Source of the DNA: an uncultured Clostridia bacterium
GTDB taxonomy: Bacteria; Bacillota; Clostridia; Christensenellales; Borkfalkiaceae
Direction of reading: 5' to 3'
Length of the DNA: 34,536 nucleotides
Assembly (NCBI GenBank): GCA_947589335.1
Contig: CANPZH010000001.1
Span: 1 to 34,536 of the forward strand
The notes beneath the pieces are model-generated. The model was not told the origin of the DNA. It saw nothing but the letters and a program-made list of their open reading frames with translations, and did not search any database. The translations under genes and the position numbers were made by a program. This document shows, in pieces, positions 7,821-15,065 of the stretch; position 1 is the stretch's first letter; each line of letters begins with the position of its first letter.

Positions 7821-7857
7821 TTGCGGCGCGCCCGCCTGCACGGCGGGCGCGCCGCAA
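7821..7857. terminator. Strong hairpin without T-tract after spoIVFB
   Basis: A perfect 16-bp stem (7821-7836 with 7842-7857) and a 5-nt loop directly after the spoIVFB stop. It is followed by AAAAG rather than T, so it may stop or pause transcription inefficiently, or protect the 3' end. Confidence 0.55.
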
Positions 7858-7880
7858 AAGCGAAAACTCTCCAAAACCAG

Positions 7881-7909
7881 TTGCGTCAAAGCCGAATCTA
7901 TGATAAAAT
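7881..7909 (+). promoter_or_regulatory. Sigma-A promoter of the rng-prmA-rsmE-mtaB-hit operon
   Basis: TTGCGT at 7881-7886, 17-nt spacer, extended -10 TGATAAAAT with TAAAAT at 7904-7909. The same TTGCGT box occurs before the giant helicase gene. No later promoter is seen before hit ends. Confidence 0.72.
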
Positions 7910-7941
7910 GAGGGTGACTTCTTTGAGGGTTCGGTTGTTTT

Positions 7942-9435
7942 ATGAAGAAGGAATGGTTTTTCGACCGCTTCTGCGGCGAGCAGATCGTCGTATATGCCGA
8001 GGACGGCAAGATCGTCGAGGTCGGCGCGGAGAGCGAGAAGCACGGCGACGTGCTCGGCAACATCTATAAAGGACGGGTGAAGAACGTCGTGCACGGCATG
8101 CAGGCGGCGTTCATCGCCTGCGGAATGGAGAGAAATTGCTACCTGCCCCTGAACGAGGGGGCCTCCATTCTCTCTCATTACGACGGCGGGGGGCAGATCA
8201 GAACGACGCTGCCCATGAACGAGGGCGACGAGATCCTCGTGCAGGTCGTCAAGCCCCCGCGCGGGAGCAAGGGCGCAAAGGTCTCCTGCGACCTCTCGTT
8301 CGTCGGGAAGAACCTCATCTTCCTGCCCAAGACCGACTTTTTGGGCATCTCCCGCAAGATCACCGAGGAGGAGACCCGCGAAGAGCTGCTGAAGGAGGCG
8401 GACAAGCTCCGTGAGCCCGGGCAGGGCTTTATCGTGCGGACGGCGGCGGCGACCGCCACAAAGCGGCATCTGAAGACGGAGTCGGAATACCTCAAGCGCA
8501 TCTACCGCGCCGTGCTCGAGGCGGCGAAGGACGCGCCCGTCGGCTCCGCGGTCTACCGCGAATACGATCTCCCCATCCGCATCATGCGGGATTCCTTGGG
8601 CGACGGCGTCTCGAAGATCTACGTCGGCGACGGGGAGCTCTACGAAAAAGTACTGCGCCTTGCGCGCATGCGCGGGGACATCGGGGAGAGGAAGGTCGTC
8701 CACTATACGGGCGAGCGGAGCATGTTCGCATATTACGGACTGCAGGAGCAGATCTACGGGCTCGCGAACCCCCGCATCAAGCTCGGGAACGGCGCCTATC
8801 TCGTCATCGACCGCACGGAGGCGATGACGGTGTTCGACGTGAACACGGGCAGATACACGGGCGAATCGGACCTCGAAAGCACGGTCTTCGAGACGAACCT
8901 TCTGGCGGCGAGGGAGATCGCGCGGCAGGTCCGCCTGCGGAACATCGGCGGGATCGTCGCCGTGGACTTCATCGACATGACGGAGGAGCACCGCGCGGCG
9001 GTGGAAGAAGAGCTCGTGCGGGCGCTCGCGGGGGACCCGGCGAAGAGCCGCGTCCTGCCGATGAGCGACCTCTGCGTCACCCTCTTCACCCGCAAGCGGA
9101 GGAACAACGATCTGAGCTCCTTCCTCCTGAAGCCCTGCGGGCACTGCACGCGGCAGGGCTACGTCCTCTCGGACATCTATATGGCGATGAGGATCCGCAG
9201 CGCCGCGCTCGATCATTTCGCGATGGGGTACCGCGCGCTGATCATCGAGCTCAACCGCGGGCTGATGAACAAGATCCTCTCCGAACGCTACTTCGCGGAA
9301 GAGCTTGCGGGCCCGTGGAAGGGGAAGCGGATCTACATGATCCCGCATTCCACCTATCCCGAGGAAAAATTTTCCGTCCGCGGCGACAACGCCGCCGTTT
9401 TGACGCTGCCGAACGACGCGCAGATCCTGTACTGA
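7942..9435 (+). CDS. rng: Ribonuclease E/G family endoribonuclease
   Basis: 497 residues. Cuts single-stranded AU-rich RNA in mRNA decay and rRNA or tRNA maturation. An S1-type RNA-binding domain lies at about residues 35-115 (GNIYKGRVKNVVHGMQAAFI). The catalytic metal-binding aspartates are Asp299 in FDVNTG and Asp342 in VAVDFIDM; the 43-residue spacing equals that between Asp303 and Asp346 of E. coli RNase E. The zinc-link cysteines are Cys399 and Cys402 in KPCGHC. No long C-terminal scaffold is present, so it has RNase G-like or short RNase E size. The Shine-Dalgarno is weak (GAGGG about 13 nt from the ATG). The downstream gene begins 22 nt later, in the same operon. Confidence 0.95.
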   Translation: MKKEWFFDRFCGEQIVVYAEDGKIVEVGAESEKHGDVLGNIYKGRVKNVVHGMQAAFIACGMERNCYLPLNEGASILSHYDGGGQIRTTLPMNEGDEILVQVVKPPRGSKGAKVSCDLSFVGKNLIFLPKTDFLGISRKITEEETREELLKEADKLREPGQGFIVRTAAATATKRHLKTESEYLKRIYRAVLEAAKDAPVGSAVYREYDLPIRIMRDSLGDGVSKIYVGDGELYEKVLRLARMRGDIGERKVVHYTGERSMFAYYGLQEQIYGLANPRIKLGNGAYLVIDRTEAMTVFDVNTGRYTGESDLESTVFETNLLAAREIARQVRLRNIGGIVAVDFIDMTEEHRAAVEEELVRALAGDPAKSRVLPMSDLCVTLFTRKRRNNDLSSFLLKPCGHCTRQGYVLSDIYMAMRIRSAALDHFAMGYRALIIELNRGLMNKILSERYFAEELAGPWKGKRIYMIPHSTYPEEKFSVRGDNAAVLTLPNDAQILY

Positions 9436-9457
9436 TCCCGCGCGGGAGAATATGCCC

Positions 9458-10396
9458 ATGAAATACATCGAACTGACCATTCATACCACGTCGGAAGCGA
9501 GCGAGCTCGTCTCCGACGTCATTTGGGAATACACCGACCTCGGCGTTTCGGTGTGCGACTTCAACGACGTCCTCGCCCTGCAGCGGGACAGCTCCGTCTT
9601 CTGGGACTACATGGACGAAGAGGTCTCCGCTCCGAGAACGGACGTGCTCGTCAAGTGCTTCTTTTTGCCGGAGGAGGCGGATGAGAAGATCCCCGCGCTC
9701 CTCCATGAGATCGGGAAGCGGCGGGAACAGGGCGGCGGAGCGGTCGACTTCGGCACCCTCGAGACGGCGCGGCGGGAGATCGACGGAGACGACTGGATCG
9801 ACGTCTGGAAAAAACATTTCCGCCCCATTCACATCGGCAGGGTCGTCGTCGTGCCCGAGTGGATCCCCTATACCGAAGGGGAGGGCGAGGAGACCGTCTC
9901 CCTCGATTCGAGCATGGCGTTCGGCACGGGCGAACACGAGACGACGCGCATGTGCGCAGAGCTCCTGCAGGAGTATATCGGGGAGGGAGACGTCGTCCTC
10001 GACGTGGGCTGCGGGAGCGGCATTTTAGGCATCGCGGCGGCGAAGCTCGGCGCGAAGACGTGCTATCTTTCCGATCTCGACCCCATCGCCGTGAAGAGCG
10101 CAACGCACAACGCCTTCAAAAGCGGCGTATCCGGGAAGACGATCGTCTCGCAGGCAGATCTTCTCGACGGGGCAGAGGTCAAGGCAGATCTCATTCTTGC
10201 GAACATCACGGCGGAGGTGCTCGCGCTCCTTGCGCCCTCCGTCCCCGGCGCATTGAAGGAGGGCGGCACGCTCATTCTGAGCGGGATCATCAAGGAGCGT
10301 CTCGGATACGTGAAGGAAAAATACGCGGCGCAGGGGCTTGCCCTTCTGCGCGAGGAACGCATGGGCGAATGGTACGCCCTCGTCTATCGGAAGTGA
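9458..10396 (+). CDS. prmA: Ribosomal protein L11 methyltransferase
   Basis: 312 residues from ATG 9458. GGGAGAA at 9444-9450 stands 7 nt from this ATG but only 1 nt from an alternative ATG at 9452, so 9458 is the better start. Class I SAM-dependent methyltransferase that trimethylates L11. The N-terminal ferredoxin-like substrate domain begins MKYIELTIHT. The linker signature MAFGTGEHETT is near residue 155, the SAM loop VVLDVGCGSGILGIAA near 178-193, and the catalytic-motif region LILANITAEVL near 245. The order prmA-rsmE-mtaB-hit is common in Clostridia. Confidence 0.96.
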   Translation: MKYIELTIHTTSEASELVSDVIWEYTDLGVSVCDFNDVLALQRDSSVFWDYMDEEVSAPRTDVLVKCFFLPEEADEKIPALLHEIGKRREQGGGAVDFGTLETARREIDGDDWIDVWKKHFRPIHIGRVVVVPEWIPYTEGEGEETVSLDSSMAFGTGEHETTRMCAELLQEYIGEGDVVLDVGCGSGILGIAAAKLGAKTCYLSDLDPIAVKSATHNAFKSGVSGKTIVSQADLLDGAEVKADLILANITAEVLALLAPSVPGALKEGGTLILSGIIKERLGYVKEKYAAQGLALLREERMGEWYALVYRK

Positions 10397-10399
10397 GTT

Positions 10400-11113
10400 A
10401 TGGCGCGCAACCGTTTTTTTGTCGATACGATCGGGGAGGAAGTCGTCCTCACGGGGGATGAATTCCGCCATGCGAGAAACGTTCTGCGCCTCAGGGAGGG
10501 GAGCGAGATCACCCTCCTCGACGGGAGCGGCGCGGAGTATGCCGCGGTCGTGGCGAAGGTGGAGCGCAACGCGCTCGTCGCGCACGTGCTGTCGCGGCGG
10601 GAGGGGACGCGCGAGCCGGAGACGGACGTGCTCCTCCTCGTCGGCGCGCTGAAGGGGGACAAGACGGAGTTCGTCGTGCAGAAGGCGACCGAACTCGGCG
10701 CGGGGGAGATCGGCGTGTTCTCCTCGGAGTACTGCGCCGCCTATATGAACGAAAACAAACTCGAACGCTTAAACCGGGTCGCGCGGGAGGCGGCGAAGCA
10801 ATGTATGCGGGGCAAGGCGCCCGCCGTCGTCTGTTTCGGCAGTCTCGAAGAGGCGCTCGGGCACGCGGAGGGGTACCGGAATAAGCTGTTCGCCTGCGAA
10901 TTTGCGGAGGAGAGCGAAAAAGATCCCGGCAAAGCGGAGGGATCCTGCGCCCTCGTCGTTGGCAGCGAGGGCGGCTTTTCGAAGGCGGAGGCAGAGCTTG
11001 CGCGCGCCCACGGATTCGCCATGGTCTCCCTCGGCAAGCGGATCCTCAGGGCGGAGACGGCGGCGATCGCGCTGCTCTCCGTCGTTTTATACGGATTGGG
11101 AGAACTGAAATGA
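10400..11113 (+). CDS. rsmE: 16S rRNA (uracil-1498-N3)-methyltransferase
   Basis: 237 residues. A SPOUT-fold (trefoil knot) enzyme that methylates U1498 of 16S rRNA. The N-terminal PUA-like part shows RNRFFVDT and the HARNVLRL motif. The knot has VVGSEGGFSKAE near residue 186 and the C-terminal SLGKRILRAETAAI, both family hallmarks. It starts 3 nt after the prmA stop and its stop overlaps the mtaB start by 4 nt (ATGA), so the three genes are translationally linked. Confidence 0.97.
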   Translation: MARNRFFVDTIGEEVVLTGDEFRHARNVLRLREGSEITLLDGSGAEYAAVVAKVERNALVAHVLSRREGTREPETDVLLLVGALKGDKTEFVVQKATELGAGEIGVFSSEYCAAYMNENKLERLNRVAREAAKQCMRGKAPAVVCFGSLEEALGHAEGYRNKLFACEFAEESEKDPGKAEGSCALVVGSEGGFSKAEAELARAHGFAMVSLGKRILRAETAAIALLSVVLYGLGELK

Positions 11114-12336
11114 AGGCGTGCGTCTTTACCCTCGGGTGCAAGATGAACGAGGTCGAGAGCGCGTCGCTCATGCGCGGGCTCGAGGCGCGCGGCTATGAGG
11201 TGACGGACGAGCTCGGCTATGCCGATCTGTACCTGCTCAACACCTGCGCGGTGACCGCGGAGGCGGAGAAGAAGTCCCGCCAGGCAGTCGCCCGCATGCG
11301 GAAGTTCAATCCCCAAGCGCCCGTCATCGTGTGCGGCTGTGCGTCCGAGCGGGACGGCGGCGCGTTCGCGAGGCGGGAGGGCGTCACGCTGGTCACCGGG
11401 GCGCAGAACAAGGGCAGGGTGCTCGATCTGTTGGAGAAGCGCGGGATCTTTCGGGAGACGGAGACCGCCTTCTGCGCGCTCCCCGCTCCCAAGCGCACGA
11501 AGACGCGCGCATTTTTGCGGATCCAGGACGGCTGCAACCGCTTCTGTTCCTACTGCATCATTCCCTATCTGCGGGGCAGAACGCGCTCGGGAAGCGCGGA
11601 GAGCATTCTCCGCGAGGCGGCGCAATGCGGGGCAAAGGAGATCGTGCTGACGGGCATCGACATCTCCTCCTACCGGGACGGAGACTGCGATCTTTCGGGG
11701 CTTCTCCGGAAGTTGGGGGAGCTCCCCGTGCGGATCCGCCTCGGTTCTTTGGAGGCGGGGGTCGTGACGGACGGATTCCTTCTCGCCGCGCGGGAGGCGG
11801 GCAACGTCATGCCGCACTTTCATCTCTCGATGCAGAGCGGCTCCACGGCGGTGCTGCGGGCGATGAACCGCAAGTACACGCGGGAGGAGTACCTCGGCTG
11901 CTGCGGGCGGGTCCGCAAATACTTCCCCGACGCCGCGATCACGACGGATATCATCGTCGGATTCCCGGCGGAGACGGAGGAGGACTTCGAATCGTCTCTT
12001 TCCGCCGTGAGAGAGGCGGGGTTTGCGCGGGTGCACTGCTTCCCCTTCTCGAGCCGGCCGGGGACGGCGGCGGCAAAACTTCAGGATCTTCCCGCCGCGG
12101 TCAAGCGGGAGCGCATGGGGCGCATGGCGGAGGAGGCAAAACGCGCGGAAAGCGCATACATATCGCGTTTTATCGGCAGGGAGCTCACCGTGCTGTTCGA
12201 GGAAGAGGGCGGATATTCCGAAAACTATATCCGCGTCTATGCGGAGGGAGCCCGCGAGGGCGCGCTCTGCCGCGTGCGGGTCACGCAGCCCGAACGAGAC
12301 GGCGTCCGTGCCGAAATTTTGGAGGTATTATCATGA
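11110..12336 (+). CDS. mtaB: tRNA t6A37 methylthiotransferase MtaB
   Basis: 408 residues. A radical-SAM enzyme with two [4Fe-4S] clusters that converts t6A37 to ms2t6A37 in tRNAs reading ANN codons. N-terminal UPF0004 domain with cluster cysteines Cys10 (TLGCKMNEVES), Cys46 (NTCAVT) and one of Cys75/Cys77 (VCGCASE). The radical-SAM triad is Cys142, Cys146 and Cys149 in GCNRFCSYCIIPYLRGRTRS. MtaB rather than MiaB is indicated by GCKMNEVES and the SMQSGS region. A TRAM-like tail follows residue 355. GGGAGAA precedes its ATG, which overlaps the rsmE stop; its stop overlaps the hit ATG. Confidence 0.96.
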   Translation: MKACVFTLGCKMNEVESASLMRGLEARGYEVTDELGYADLYLLNTCAVTAEAEKKSRQAVARMRKFNPQAPVIVCGCASERDGGAFARREGVTLVTGAQNKGRVLDLLEKRGIFRETETAFCALPAPKRTKTRAFLRIQDGCNRFCSYCIIPYLRGRTRSGSAESILREAAQCGAKEIVLTGIDISSYRDGDCDLSGLLRKLGELPVRIRLGSLEAGVVTDGFLLAAREAGNVMPHFHLSMQSGSTAVLRAMNRKYTREEYLGCCGRVRKYFPDAAITTDIIVGFPAETEEDFESSLSAVREAGFARVHCFPFSSRPGTAAAKLQDLPAAVKRERMGRMAEEAKRAESAYISRFIGRELTVLFEEEGGYSENYIRVYAEGAREGALCRVRVTQPERDGVRAEILEVLS

Positions 12337-12674
12337 ACGACTGTATTTTCTGTAAGATCATTGCGGGAGAGATCCCCTCGTCCAAGGTCTATGAAGACGA
12401 TGAGATCCTCATCTTCAAGGACATCGCGCCGATCGCGAAGATCCACCTTCTGTGCGTGCCCAAGGAGCACTTTGCCTATCTTTCGGAGGCGGACGGCGCA
12501 CGCGCGCAGATGCTCGGGCGCACCCTTACGAAGATCGCCGGGCTGCGGGGAAGGCTCGGGCTTTCGGAGGGATACCGCCTCGTGATCAACCAGGGGGAGA
12601 ACGCCGGGCAGAGCGTTCATCATCTGCATATCCACATTCTCGGCGGCGAGCCCCTGCCCTGGGGCGGACAGTGA
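12333..12674 (+). CDS. HIT-family nucleotide hydrolase (HinT-like)
   Basis: 113 residues. ATG 12333 overlaps the mtaB stop (ATGA) and has GGAGG at 12321-12325. It begins NDCIFCKIIAGEIPS, with the paired cysteines Cys4 and Cys7, and ends with the histidine triad His97, His99, His101 in SVHHLHIHILGG. Such proteins hydrolyse purine nucleoside phosphoramidates or aminoacyl-AMP. Last gene of the rng operon. Confidence 0.95.
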   Translation: MNDCIFCKIIAGEIPSSKVYEDDEILIFKDIAPIAKIHLLCVPKEHFAYLSEADGARAQMLGRTLTKIAGLRGRLGLSEGYRLVINQGENAGQSVHHLHIHILGGEPLPWGGQ

Positions 12675-12694
12675 GAGCTTCTTTGAGCGGCAAT

Positions 12695-12727
12695 CGCCGC
12701 GCCGCCAAAGCGTTTGGCGGCGCGGCG
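12695..12727. terminator. Long GC-rich hairpin without T-tract at the end of the rng operon
   Basis: A perfect 15-bp stem (12695-12709 with 12713-12727) with a 3-base GCG turn, 21 nt after hit. Followed by AAAAGCG instead of T, like the hairpin after spoIVFB. Confidence 0.55.
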
Positions 12728-12760
12728 AAAAGCGTGAAAGCATCTTTTCACGGATCCTCC

Positions 12761-12789
12761 GTATAAAATTTTTTCGGTTTGTCAAACAT
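12761..12789 (+). promoter_or_regulatory. Sigma-F-like promoter of the unknown forespore gene
   Basis: GTATA at 12761-12765, 15-nt spacer, GTCAAACAT at 12781-12789. It matches in motif and exact spacing the promoters before spoIIQ and spoIIR in this window. The published sigma-F pattern is GYATA, about 15 nt, GGNNANANT; all three copies here have C where the pattern has the seventh-position A. Confidence 0.7.
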
Positions 12790-12817
12790 CCTTCCGAACG
12801 TTCGGGAGGGTGTTTTC

Positions 12818-13246
12818 ATGTTGAAAGGTCTGAAGATCGCGGGCGGGTTGCTTTCGGCGGCGTGTGCGCTGCTCTGCGGGGTGTTTTTGTATGTGCTCTG
12901 CCGCGCGCCCGTGTTTGCGGCGGGGGAGCGCTACACCCTCTATCTCGGAGACAGCTCCTCGGCGCGTATGGTCGCTGCGGAAGATCCTCTCCTTGCCAAA
13001 CTCCGCCTCGGGAACGTGCGGGGGGAGAGCGTGCAATACGACGGGGACAGATACGAGGAGCTGAAAGAGCGGTACCGCGCGGTCCTTCTCTTCACGGAGA
13101 CGGCGGGCGGGACGACGAACTACTATCTGTACTCCCCCCTGATCCGCGGGGGGATCGGGTTCGGCGGGCACACCGTCAACCTGCACATCGCGGTGAGCGG
13201 GGAAAAGACGGCGGCGGGAACGCCCGTCATCTTCGGCGGCTTTTGA
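12818..13246 (+). CDS. Small membrane-anchored protein, probable forespore gene
   Basis: 142 residues. The start ATG 12818 has GGGAGGGTG at 12804-12812; an earlier in-frame GTG at 12779 lies in the promoter. The N-terminus is one TM or signal-anchor segment (residues 5-32), and the rest should be outside the cytoplasm (in the intermembrane space if made in the forespore). The soluble part has a YTLYLGDSSSARMV strand and a FTETAGGTTNYYLYSPLI segment near its end, with no catalytic motif I recognise. Expression in the forespore is inferred from the promoter and from spoIIQ lying directly downstream with a similar promoter. Family unknown. Confidence 0.75.
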   Translation: MLKGLKIAGGLLSAACALLCGVFLYVLCRAPVFAAGERYTLYLGDSSSARMVAAEDPLLAKLRLGNVRGESVQYDGDRYEELKERYRAVLLFTETAGGTTNYYLYSPLIRGGIGFGGHTVNLHIAVSGEKTAAGTPVIFGGF

Positions 13247-13265
13247 TCCTTTTCCGCAGTGCAGG

Positions 13266-13294
13266 GTATAAAAACCGCCGCGGAGGGCAACCAT
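13266..13294 (+). promoter_or_regulatory. Sigma-F-like promoter of spoIIQ
   Basis: GTATA at 13266-13270, 15-nt spacer, GGCAACCAT at 13286-13294. spoIIQ is a known sigma-F target in Bacillus and Clostridia, which supports reading the motif this way. Confidence 0.75.
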
Positions 13295-13317
13295 TACATA
13301 AAAATCTGGAGGCTCCT

Positions 13318-14040
13318 ATGAAAGACAAGGAAAATACGGTTACTATGTCCAAAAGAAAAAAGATCGTCTATTCTGTCATTCTTGCGGTGTGCGTGCTGCT
13401 CATCGTCGCCGCAACGGTGCTCACGGTGTATTTCGTGACGAACAGCGGCAGCGAAGTGCTCGAGGAACCGCCCGCAGGCGGTCCCGATGAGCCGAGCGGT
13501 CCAAGCGAGCCCGAGGGTCCCGGAGAGCCGAGCGGCCCGAGCGAGCCCGAAGGTCCCGGAGAGCCGAGCGGTCCGAGCGAACCCGAAGGTCCCGGCGAGC
13601 CGAGCGGCGGCGAAGGCAGAGTGGCGTTCGTCTCCCCCGTGGAGGCGGCGGTCTGCACGGTGGCATATTATGAGATCTACAACAATGCGACGCTCGACAA
13701 CTGGACCCGCCATCTTGCGATGGACTTTGCGGCGGACGAGGGCTCGGCGGTGTGCGCGATGAGCGACGGAACGGTCGTCGGCATCAGCCTCGACGACGTG
13801 CTCGGCAATCTTGTGGAGATCGCCCACGAGGGAGGGATCACGACCGTGTACCGGTTTGTTGATCCCGTGGAGACCCTCCGCGTCGGGGATACCGTGAAGC
13901 AGGGGCAGAAGATCGCGGAGATCTCCGCCGCTTGCGGAACGGAGGAAAAGGACGGCGCACATCTGCACCTCGAGATGAAGGCGGGCGGGAAGTATGTAGA
14001 CCCCGCCGACTATATCGACAAAACGTTCGAAGAGAAATAA
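13318..14040 (+). CDS. spoIIQ: SpoIIQ-like M23 peptidase-domain engulfment protein
   Basis: 240 residues, ATG 13318 with TGGAGG at 13307-13312. Topology: short basic cytoplasmic N-terminus, one TM (about 16-40), a Pro/Glu/Gly/Ser-rich spacer built from a 12-residue repeat (PSGPSEPEGPGE, three units, residues about 59-94), then an M23/LytM domain. Zinc ligands look intact: His132 and Asp136 in RHLAMD, and His215/His217 in AHLHLEM. In B. subtilis SpoIIQ the site is degenerate, while clostridial SpoIIQ often keeps it. The protein sits in the forespore membrane and pairs with SpoIIIAH to form the channel between the two cells. A general M23 envelope protein is the alternative, but the sigma-F-like promoter favours SpoIIQ. 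Confidence 0.85.
   Translation: MKDKENTVTMSKRKKIVYSVILAVCVLLIVAATVLTVYFVTNSGSEVLEEPPAGGPDEPSGPSEPEGPGEPSGPSEPEGPGEPSGPSEPEGPGEPSGGEGRVAFVSPVEAAVCTVAYYEIYNNATLDNWTRHLAMDFAADEGSAVCAMSDGTVVGISLDDVLGNLVEIAHEGGITTVYRFVDPVETLRVGDTVKQGQKIAEISAACGTEEKDGAHLHLEMKAGGKYVDPADYIDKTFEEK
13489..13607 (+). repeat. 36-bp in-frame tandem repeat in spoIIQ
   Basis: Three full units (13489-13524, 13525-13560, 13561-13596) plus 11 bp of a fourth. They encode the Pro/Glu-rich spacer between the membrane anchor and the peptidase domain. The units differ only at a few, mostly silent, positions. Confidence 0.95.
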
Positions 14041-14058
14041 CGCCCATCCCCCCCTTCG

Positions 14059-14093
14059 GAGCCCGCCGCGCGAAATGCGCGGCGGGCTCTTTT
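14059..14093 (+). terminator. Rho-independent terminator of spoIIQ
   Basis: A 13-bp stem (14059-14071 with 14077-14089), 5-nt loop and TTTT. Confidence 0.85.
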
Positions 14094-14125
14094 GCGAAAA
14101 AATTCACGAAATTCTTTGCTTCCTC

Positions 14126-14179
14126 CACCCCCTTGGCGCCCCCTTGAGGGGGAGCTCCGCCATAGGCGGTGAGGGGGTG
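14126..14179 (+). repeat. Three-way-junction repeat, copy 1
   Basis: An outer stem (CACCCCC 14126-14132 with GGGGGTG 14173-14179) encloses two hairpins (14139-14152 and 14157-14169). The copy at 14507-14559 has the same design in the opposite orientation, sharing CTTGGCG, the AGCT between hairpins and TGAGGG. Confidence 0.85.
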
Positions 14180-14506
14180 TCGGTCGAAAAGAATTTCCGT
14201 GAGGAAACGTGCTCCCGCGCCTTAACCTATTTGGTCCTCTCGTTCGTTTCATCGGACAACAAGCGCGAGGTATCGCGCAAATGGAGTGCGCTACCGCAGG
14301 GAAACCCTGCTCCGCGCAGTGGATTTTTAGGAAGCAGTCCCACTCTCTTGCTGTCCCCTTGAGGGGAAAGTGCCTGAGCGAAGCGAAGGCGAAAGGGTTT
14401 TGAAGTTTTGGCGGCGGGGACCGCCAAAACCCCGTCGGCGGGGCCACGCCTCCTGTCGCATTGTAGCTCACAGCCCACTGGGCTGTTGAGCAGAATTGCA
14501 ATGCTC

Positions 14507-14559
14507 CACCCTCAGTCGCTCCGCGACAGCTCCCCTACAAGGGGCGCCAAGCAGGGGTG
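14507..14559 (-). repeat. Three-way-junction repeat, copy 2 (inverted)
   Basis: Outer stem CACCC 14507-14511 with GGGTG 14555-14559; inner hairpins at 14515-14527 and 14532-14544. Its reverse complement follows the same order of elements as copy 1, but the hairpin stem sequences differ in a pairing-preserving way. Confidence 0.85.
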
Positions 14560-14830
14560 CGCCTCGCGTGCCCTATACGTCATTCCGCCCTGCCCTATTC
14601 CCTAATACGTCATTTCGCCCCGCGCGAAGTTCTGATTCTCTAAGCGCGGCACGAGCGCCAACGGCGCGAAGTAGCGGAGCGAAGCGAAGTCGAGGAATCT
14701 CATCCTCAGATTCCTCCTCCCTTCGGTCGTCGGAATGACGTAAAAATGCGGTTGTCGGAATGACGCGGAGGGCATCGCCAACATGACGTAAAAAAGGACA
14801 TCGTTGAAACAGGGCGCGGGAGAGGACGTC

Positions 14831-14889
14831 GTCGGAACGGCGCGGAGGGGCCTGTCGGAACGGCGCGGAGGGGTCTGTCGGAAGGGCAC
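14831..14889 (+). repeat. 23-bp tandem repeat
   Basis: Two near-identical units (14831-14853 and 14854-14876, one base apart) beginning GTCGGAACGGCGCGGAG, and a diverged partial third from 14877. Upstream of the giant helicase promoter. Confidence 0.85.
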
Positions 14890-14977
14890 AGGGGGGAAGA
14901 AAAGCAAAAAAGAGGGGCGGGGGAAGGATCTGCCGCGTGAAATTTTCATCTTATCCGAAAAAGGGCGGGCGTCGGGG

Positions 14978-15006
14978 TTGCGTTTTCCGCAGAAAAATGG
15001 TATAAT
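14978..15006 (+). promoter_or_regulatory. Sigma-A promoter of the giant helicase gene
   Basis: TTGCGT at 14978-14983, 17-nt spacer and an extended -10 TGGTATAAT with TATAAT at 15001-15006. Confidence 0.8.
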
Positions 15007-15065
15007 TCAAAGAGCAAGCGGAAAACATTCCGATGATCGCGGCGTCTGCCGCGAGGGAGCGCATC

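Larger units (their letters stand above)
14094..14997. repeat. Gene-free island of nested inverted and direct repeats
   Basis: About 900 bp with no supported gene. In order: an outer inverted pair (14104-14119 with 14186-14202) around the first three-way fold; a hairpin motif of CCCCTTGAGGGG type at 14355-14366 followed by AGCGAAGCGAAGGCG; hairpins at 14406-14429 and 14430-14443; a bulged stem at 14457-14503 bounded by CATTG and CAATG; the second three-way fold; TACGTCATT boxes at 14576 and 14606, facing CGGAATGACGTA at 14731-14742 and partial copies near 14756 and 14780; and a GAGGAATCT/AGATTCCTC hairpin at about 14692-14717. The style is that of non-coding REP or MITE-like repeats stacked in one gap. 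Confidence 0.8.

Noticed and set aside
6973..9480. 835-codon - strand frame opposite spoIVFB and rng
   Set aside because: It is the complement of two confidently identified genes, crosses a hairpin and a promoter, and has an Arg/Asp/Glu-biased translation typical of a shadow.
13486..13610. Secreted proline-rich or collagen-like protein
   Set aside because: The proline-rich stretch is a short spacer inside the SpoIIQ-like gene, between its TM segment and M23 domain.
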